From: Planktothrix sp. UBA8402
Lineage (GTDB): Bacteria > Cyanobacteriota > Cyanobacteriia > Cyanobacteriales > Microcoleaceae
Length of the DNA: 6,361 bases
Direction: 5' to 3'
Assembly (NCBI GenBank): GCA_003456035.1
Contig: DMPJ01000128.1
Location: 4,694 to 11,054, forward strand
The notes under the pieces are model-generated. The model had not been told where the DNA came from, did not search any database, and saw only the letters and a program-made list of their open reading frames with translations. Position numbers and translations under genes: made by a program. This document shows, one piece after another, positions 6,063 to 6,361 of this stretch (the first letter of the stretch is position 1; every line of letters starts with the position of its first letter).

Positions 6063-6361
6063 CTAGGATTTTAGTTGATTTGAGGGTTCTATAAATGCCC
6101 GCCAACGATTAAGCGGCAAATAGATGACAGGAGCCCACAAACTACTCAAAATTGCCGTTGACAGTGCTACCCGTTGTTGATATTGCCAAAATTGATTAAA
6201 ATCAGGAGATCCAAAACGATTCAATTGTAAAACTCGGATGAATTCCACCAGAATAGCCATAGCAAACACAATCAAAGCCACCGAAATAAAATCCTCTTGA
6301 ATTTTTTTAATAATTCGTTTATATATAAATACAGTTAAAACCCCAACAACCACAAAAGGAA
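6063..6361 (-). CDS. mreD: Rod shape-determining protein MreD, C-terminal part (gene runs off the window)
   Basis: About 99 residues are visible. The frame stays open through the window edge, and the GTG at 6353 is probably an internal Val codon, since the preceding codons read Pro-Phe. MreD is an integral membrane protein that works with MreB, MreC and the elongation machinery in peptidoglycan synthesis and cell shape. Visible segments are a hydrophobic VVVGVLTVFIY, then KRIIKKIQEDFISVALIVF continuing as a membrane helix to ~IRVLQL, a short polar loop, and a last membrane helix (VALSTAILSSLWAPVIYLPL) ending in NRWRAF. The 'QEDFISVALIVF' and 'LSSLWAPV(I/L)Y.PLNRW' wording is what I associate with cyanobacterial MreD. 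The gene lies upstream of argB on the same strand, so co-transcription is possible. Confidence 0.8.
   Translation of the reverse strand, partial: PFVVVGVLTVFIYKRIIKKIQEDFISVALIVFAMAILVEFIRVLQLNRFGSPDFNQFWQYQQRVALSTAILSSLWAPVIYLPLNRWRAFIEPSNQLKS

Noticed and set aside
1..6361. CRISPR array, tRNA or rRNA gene, insertion sequence, or defence system
   Set aside because: No regularly spaced direct repeats, RNA gene signatures, transposase or defence-type domains were seen on either strand.

Overview
The window looks like chromosomal DNA of a filamentous cyanobacterium, perhaps near Planktothrix, Oscillatoria or Microcoleus. The grounds are two exported hydrolases of the DUF1400 type typical of cyanobacteria, an ArgB of the long arginine-regulated class, an MreD tail with cyanobacterial wording, AT-rich sequence, and a C/G-rich palindromic repeat of a kind scattered through such genomes. 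The genus is inference. No HIP1 octamer (GCGATCGC) was seen.

Layout. Bases 2-406 (+) hold the 3' end of a gene whose product ends in a receiver-like alpha/beta domain without an obvious phosphoacceptor. Next come two tandem paralogous genes (+) for secreted alpha/beta hydrolases with an N-terminal DUF1400 domain. The first (477-2132, 551 aa) is intact. The second (2214-3707) has its full catalytic triad but is frameshifted near its end; the missing C-terminal ~65 residues are readable in the +1 frame up to 3900. A cytoplasmic alpha/beta hydrolase resembling the YheT/COG0429 group follows (3977-5077, +). Its last 12 codons come from a palindromic repeat at 5039-5087, which also separates it from the convergent argB (5092-5985, -). 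The window closes with the 3' part of mreD (6063-6361, -), upstream of argB on the same strand.

The most notable non-coding signal is a perfect 18-bp inverted repeat (2177-2194 / 2202-2219, 7-nt loop). It covers the -10 element, the expected transcription start and the start codon of the second DUF1400 gene. It could be an operator, or a hairpin that hides the AUG in read-through transcripts from the upstream paralogue.

How the genes fit together: argB (arginine synthesis) and mreD (cell shape) are housekeeping genes. The two DUF1400 hydrolases are likely tandem duplicates acting outside the cytoplasmic membrane on unknown ester-type substrates. Nothing here looks like a defence system, a mobile element with its own enzyme, or a CRISPR array. 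The window is largely ordinary chromosome with a few interesting local structures.
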